A DNA stretch of 64,000 nt from Hungatella sp. GTDB lineage: Bacteria > Bacillota > Clostridia > Lachnospirales > Lachnospiraceae. The DNA lies in the NCBI GenBank assembly GCA_009712635.1, contig WASS01000020.1:691208-755207 (forward strand). The letters run 5' to 3'. Below are positions 61,886 to 64,000 of this stretch, one piece after another; within the stretch, counting starts at the first letter, position 1, and each line of letters starts with the position of its first letter. Below the pieces are notes generated by a model. It was not told the origin of the DNA, did no database searches, and saw only the letters and a program-made list of their open reading frames with translations. A program made the translations under genes and the position numbers.

Positions 61886-61908
61886 TGTATGGGACTGCTT
61901 CCCATACA
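61886..61908. promoter_or_regulatory. Inverted repeat upstream of dacF-like gene
   Basis: TGTATGGGA (61886-61894) and TCCCATACA (61900-61908) with a 5-bp spacer form a perfect repeat. It lies about 40 bp before the carboxypeptidase start, possibly an operator. A TATAAA box on the minus strand follows it. Confidence 0.4.
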
Positions 61909-61965
61909 TATGCCACTTTTCCCAAAAAAAATTACCCCATTTTCATTTCATCTTTCTACAAAGTA

Positions 61966-61974
61966 TGCTATACT
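61966..61974 (+). promoter_or_regulatory. Extended -10 promoter of the polysaccharide deacetylase-like gene
   Basis: TGC followed by TATACT (61969-61974) is an extended -10; no clear -35 is present. Start near 61981 gives a leader of about 60 nt with GAGG near the ATG at 62041. Confidence 0.55.
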
Positions 61975-62040
61975 TGGACAGGGAATGTTATTTTAGTAAT
62001 AGATTCAACCAAAAATATAACAGAATTATGAGGTTTCGTT

Positions 62041-63444
62041 ATGAATCAAAATGATTATCGTAAATGGAATGTTGGAAAAGGGCCAAAACACTCAAAAAAC
62101 ATGTTTGCAATTATCCTGACTGGTCTGCTGATTGTAATGGTTATGGTACTCTGTGGAATTGTTATCAATAAGAAGCTGCATCACAAGCTGATACCTGCTG
62201 GCTCATCGGCTGCTGTTTCTTCTGAAAGCGAGGCACAGCCTTCTACTGAGGAAACTACCCCAGCCGATACATCGGAAGCAGATTTAAAGGCTATTTTATC
62301 AAATGCGGAACAGCTTGCTTCCCAATACGATTATGACGGAGCCATTAATCTTTTAAAATCAGACACCAGATTTGTGGAAAAGGAAGAGGTAACGAAAGCG
62401 GTTTCCGATTATGAGACAGCCAAAGCTGCTCTTGTCCGTATTAATCCACAGGAAGTCACCCATATATTTTTCCATTCACTGATTATGGATACCTCAAAGG
62501 CTTTTGACGGCGATTCCAAGCAGGATGGCTATAACCAGATGATGACGACCAAAGATGAATTTATTAAGATGATGCAATCCATGTATGATAAAGGTTATGT
62601 TCTTGTAAAAATTCATGATCTGGCATATGAAAAGAAGGATGAGAACGGTAATACAAAATTTGTATACGGAGACATTATGCTGCCTCCTGGAAAGAAGGCT
62701 TTTGTACTATCACAGGATGATGTATGTTATTATGAATATATGAAAGGCGATGGCTTTGCAACCCGAATCATCATCGGAGAGGACGGTTATCCCACCTGTG
62801 AGATGCAGATGGATGACGGAAGTGTATCTGTAGGCGATTATGATTTAGTACCAATCCTTGAGAATTTTATAAAAACCCATCCAGGTTTTTCTTATAAGGG
62901 AGCAAGGGGAATTCTTGCTTTTACCGGATACAACGGAATTTTAGGCTATCGCACTGACGAAGCTTATAAAGATACCAACCCAAACTATGAAGCTGACCGT
63001 CAGGAGGCTGCAAAGGTTGCACAGGCATTAAAGGATCACGGCTGGGAACTGTCTTCTCACAGTTGGGGACACCGGAACATGGGTGAGATTTCTATGAATC
63101 ACTTTAAGACAGATACGGATAAATGGGAGCGAAATGTGGAATCCATTATCGGCCCTACTGATATCATCCTGTTTCCATTTGGAAGTGATATCGGAAGCTG
63201 GACTCCTTACACAGACAGCAACGAACGTTTTACATATTTAAAATCCAAGGGCTTCCGCTACTTCTGTAATGTAGACGCAAGCAAGCCTGTGTGGATGCAG
63301 CTTGGACCTGATTACTTCAGACAGGCCAGAAGAAATCTAGATGGTTATCGGATGTTTTACTATCCTGACAGCCTGAATGATTTATTTAATGTACCTGATG
63401 TATTTGATCCGGCAAGACCTACACCGGTTCCGCCGATGAAATAA
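62041..63444 (+). CDS. Membrane-anchored polysaccharide deacetylase family protein
   Basis: A 467-residue protein with a cytoplasmic N-terminus, a membrane segment (about residues 21-42), a Ser/Glu/Thr-rich linker, and a NodB-like domain. The NodB parts are SQDDVCYYEY and the metal-binding style SSHSWGHRNMG. It may deacetylate peptidoglycan or another cell-wall glycan. It stands next to the carboxypeptidase gene but divergent. Activity is inferred; the DD motif is in an unusual setting. Confidence 0.8.
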   Translation: MNQNDYRKWNVGKGPKHSKNMFAIILTGLLIVMVMVLCGIVINKKLHHKLIPAGSSAAVSSESEAQPSTEETTPADTSEADLKAILSNAEQLASQYDYDGAINLLKSDTRFVEKEEVTKAVSDYETAKAALVRINPQEVTHIFFHSLIMDTSKAFDGDSKQDGYNQMMTTKDEFIKMMQSMYDKGYVLVKIHDLAYEKKDENGNTKFVYGDIMLPPGKKAFVLSQDDVCYYEYMKGDGFATRIIIGEDGYPTCEMQMDDGSVSVGDYDLVPILENFIKTHPGFSYKGARGILAFTGYNGILGYRTDEAYKDTNPNYEADRQEAAKVAQALKDHGWELSSHSWGHRNMGEISMNHFKTDTDKWERNVESIIGPTDIILFPFGSDIGSWTPYTDSNERFTYLKSKGFRYFCNVDASKPVWMQLGPDYFRQARRNLDGYRMFYYPDSLNDLFNVPDVFDPARPTPVPPMK

Positions 63445-63453
63445 CAGAACTTT

Positions 63454-63506
63454 AAAAGGACGAGTTGCTGTATAACCTTAACTGGTATACAGCAACTCGT
63501 CCTTTT
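63454..63506. terminator. Very strong bidirectional terminator
   Basis: A perfect 21-bp stem, arms 63454-63474 and 63486-63506, with an 11-nt loop and flanking A and T runs. It separates the convergent deacetylase and TIGR03943 genes. Confidence 0.92.
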
Positions 63507-63529
63507 TATTACTCTGCACGTCTTTTCTA

Positions 63530-64000
63530 TTAAAATTGTACAAACCCTTTCACAGGCTTTGCAGGTTCCACAGACTCGGCATAAAGAACCGGCCCTTCCC
63601 CTTCATAATCTTTCCAGTATTCATATGCAATCCTGGCTTTCACCCGAACCCACTGTTTTGTCTCAAGATCTTTGGCCTCTCTGGATTTGGTGATAAAGCC
63701 CAGAAATGTCATATCATCCTCACAGCAGGTCATGGCCATGCGCCCCGGAACAAAGTAATTCTTTGGAAATTCGGGAGTTTTTAAAACCATTGCGGTAAAT
63801 TCCACCGTCTTTCCTTCATAGCGATCCCTCCGCTCCATACAATCCAGGTACCAGATTCCATAAGCTTCCGGTGATATCTCCACTAAATCAGCACTGATGT
63901 CATAAGGTAAGTCCTCTTCTGCAATTTCGTTTACTTCCCCTTCTGAATCCTCAAATACGATTTCTCCTCGTGGACACATGGACTTTAATGTACGCCGGTA
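63530..64000 (-). CDS. TIGR03943/YcgQ family protein (5' end cut by window edge)
   Basis: An open frame runs from the right edge to a stop at 63530, so the start is outside. The 156 visible residues contain GKTVEFTAMVLK, a MAMTCCEDDM segment with paired Cys, and VRVKARIAYEY, matching the C-terminal half of TIGR03943 putative permease subunits (YcgQ). The partner permease is not in the window. An inner ATG at 63979 is unlikely to be the start because the frame continues without a stop upstream. Confidence 0.75.
   Translation of the reverse strand, partial: YRRTLKSMCPRGEIVFEDSEGEVNEIAEEDLPYDISADLVEISPEAYGIWYLDCMERRDRYEGKTVEFTAMVLKTPEFPKNYFVPGRMAMTCCEDDMTFLGFITKSREAKDLETKQWVRVKARIAYEYWKDYEGEGPVLYAESVEPAKPVKGFVQF

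Noticed and set aside
63979-64000. ATG at 63979 as the true start of the TIGR03943 protein
   Set aside because: The frame stays open to the edge and the family has a longer N-terminal membrane part, so the start is outside the window.

Overview
The window reads as chromosomal DNA of an anaerobic, spore-forming Firmicute of the Lachnospiraceae (clostridial cluster XIVa, Lacrimispora/Hungatella-like). This rests on DUF5716/DUF5717 neighbours, a DUF4364 protein, [FeFe]-hydrogenase maturases, the oxygen-independent cobalamin pathway, a small acid-soluble spore protein, YesM/YesN signalling and the tig-clpP-clpX-lon-engB order. The genus is an inference. I see no rRNA, tRNA, CRISPR array, insertion sequence or prophage. 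Most genes are on the minus strand in long, tightly packed operons. Both edges cut a gene.

Layout. 1-7.6 kb: DUF5716 (cut) and DUF5717, then a divergent malic enzyme/DUF4364/small membrane protein operon and a D-2-hydroxyacid dehydrogenase. 7.7-10.3 kb: a polar amino acid ABC importer driven by a perfect consensus promoter lying in the end of engB. 10.3-16.7 kb: protein quality control (engB, lon, clpX, clpP, tig) with a 52-bp tandem repeat between clpP and clpX. 16.8-22.9 kb: an operon of two orphan sugar-binding lipoproteins, a DJ-1 protein and a Cache-PAS-GGDEF-EAL protein. 23-33 kb: a CYTH protein, then mglBAC and, upstream, a YesN/YesM pair with two membrane-anchored binding proteins, which together look like an extracellular sugar-sensing and uptake system. 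A second tandem repeat related to the clp one lies between mglB and mglA.

33-52.4 kb is cobalamin synthesis in two minus-strand operons. cbiD-L-F-G-H-JE-T-A-(GNAT)-cobT-cobU builds the ring and lower-ligand parts. cobS-(short CobU-like)-cbiB-cobD-cbiP-cbiC completes amidation, side chain and loop assembly. Between them sit TM1266-hydG-hydF, with a leader RNA that looks like an attenuator, and a YcxB-like gene beside a compact, perfectly closing three-way-junction sequence. No cobaltochelatase, uroporphyrinogen methyltransferase or cobalt transporter is here, and no cobalamin riboswitch is recognisable before either operon.

52.4-64 kb: a spore protein; a PspC-PadR-DUF1700-DUF4097-PspC envelope operon whose perfect promoter overlaps two perfect palindromes; a glycoside operon (GPH symporter, GH78-like hydrolase, ROK protein) with a divergent AraC regulator; then a DacF-type carboxypeptidase, a polysaccharide deacetylase-like protein and a cut TIGR03943 protein. 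The ROK reading frame runs through a long terminator hairpin before reaching its stop codon. The most interesting signals are the two candidate structured RNAs, the covarying tandem repeat family, the sensory operons built from binding proteins, and the ROK terminator overlap.
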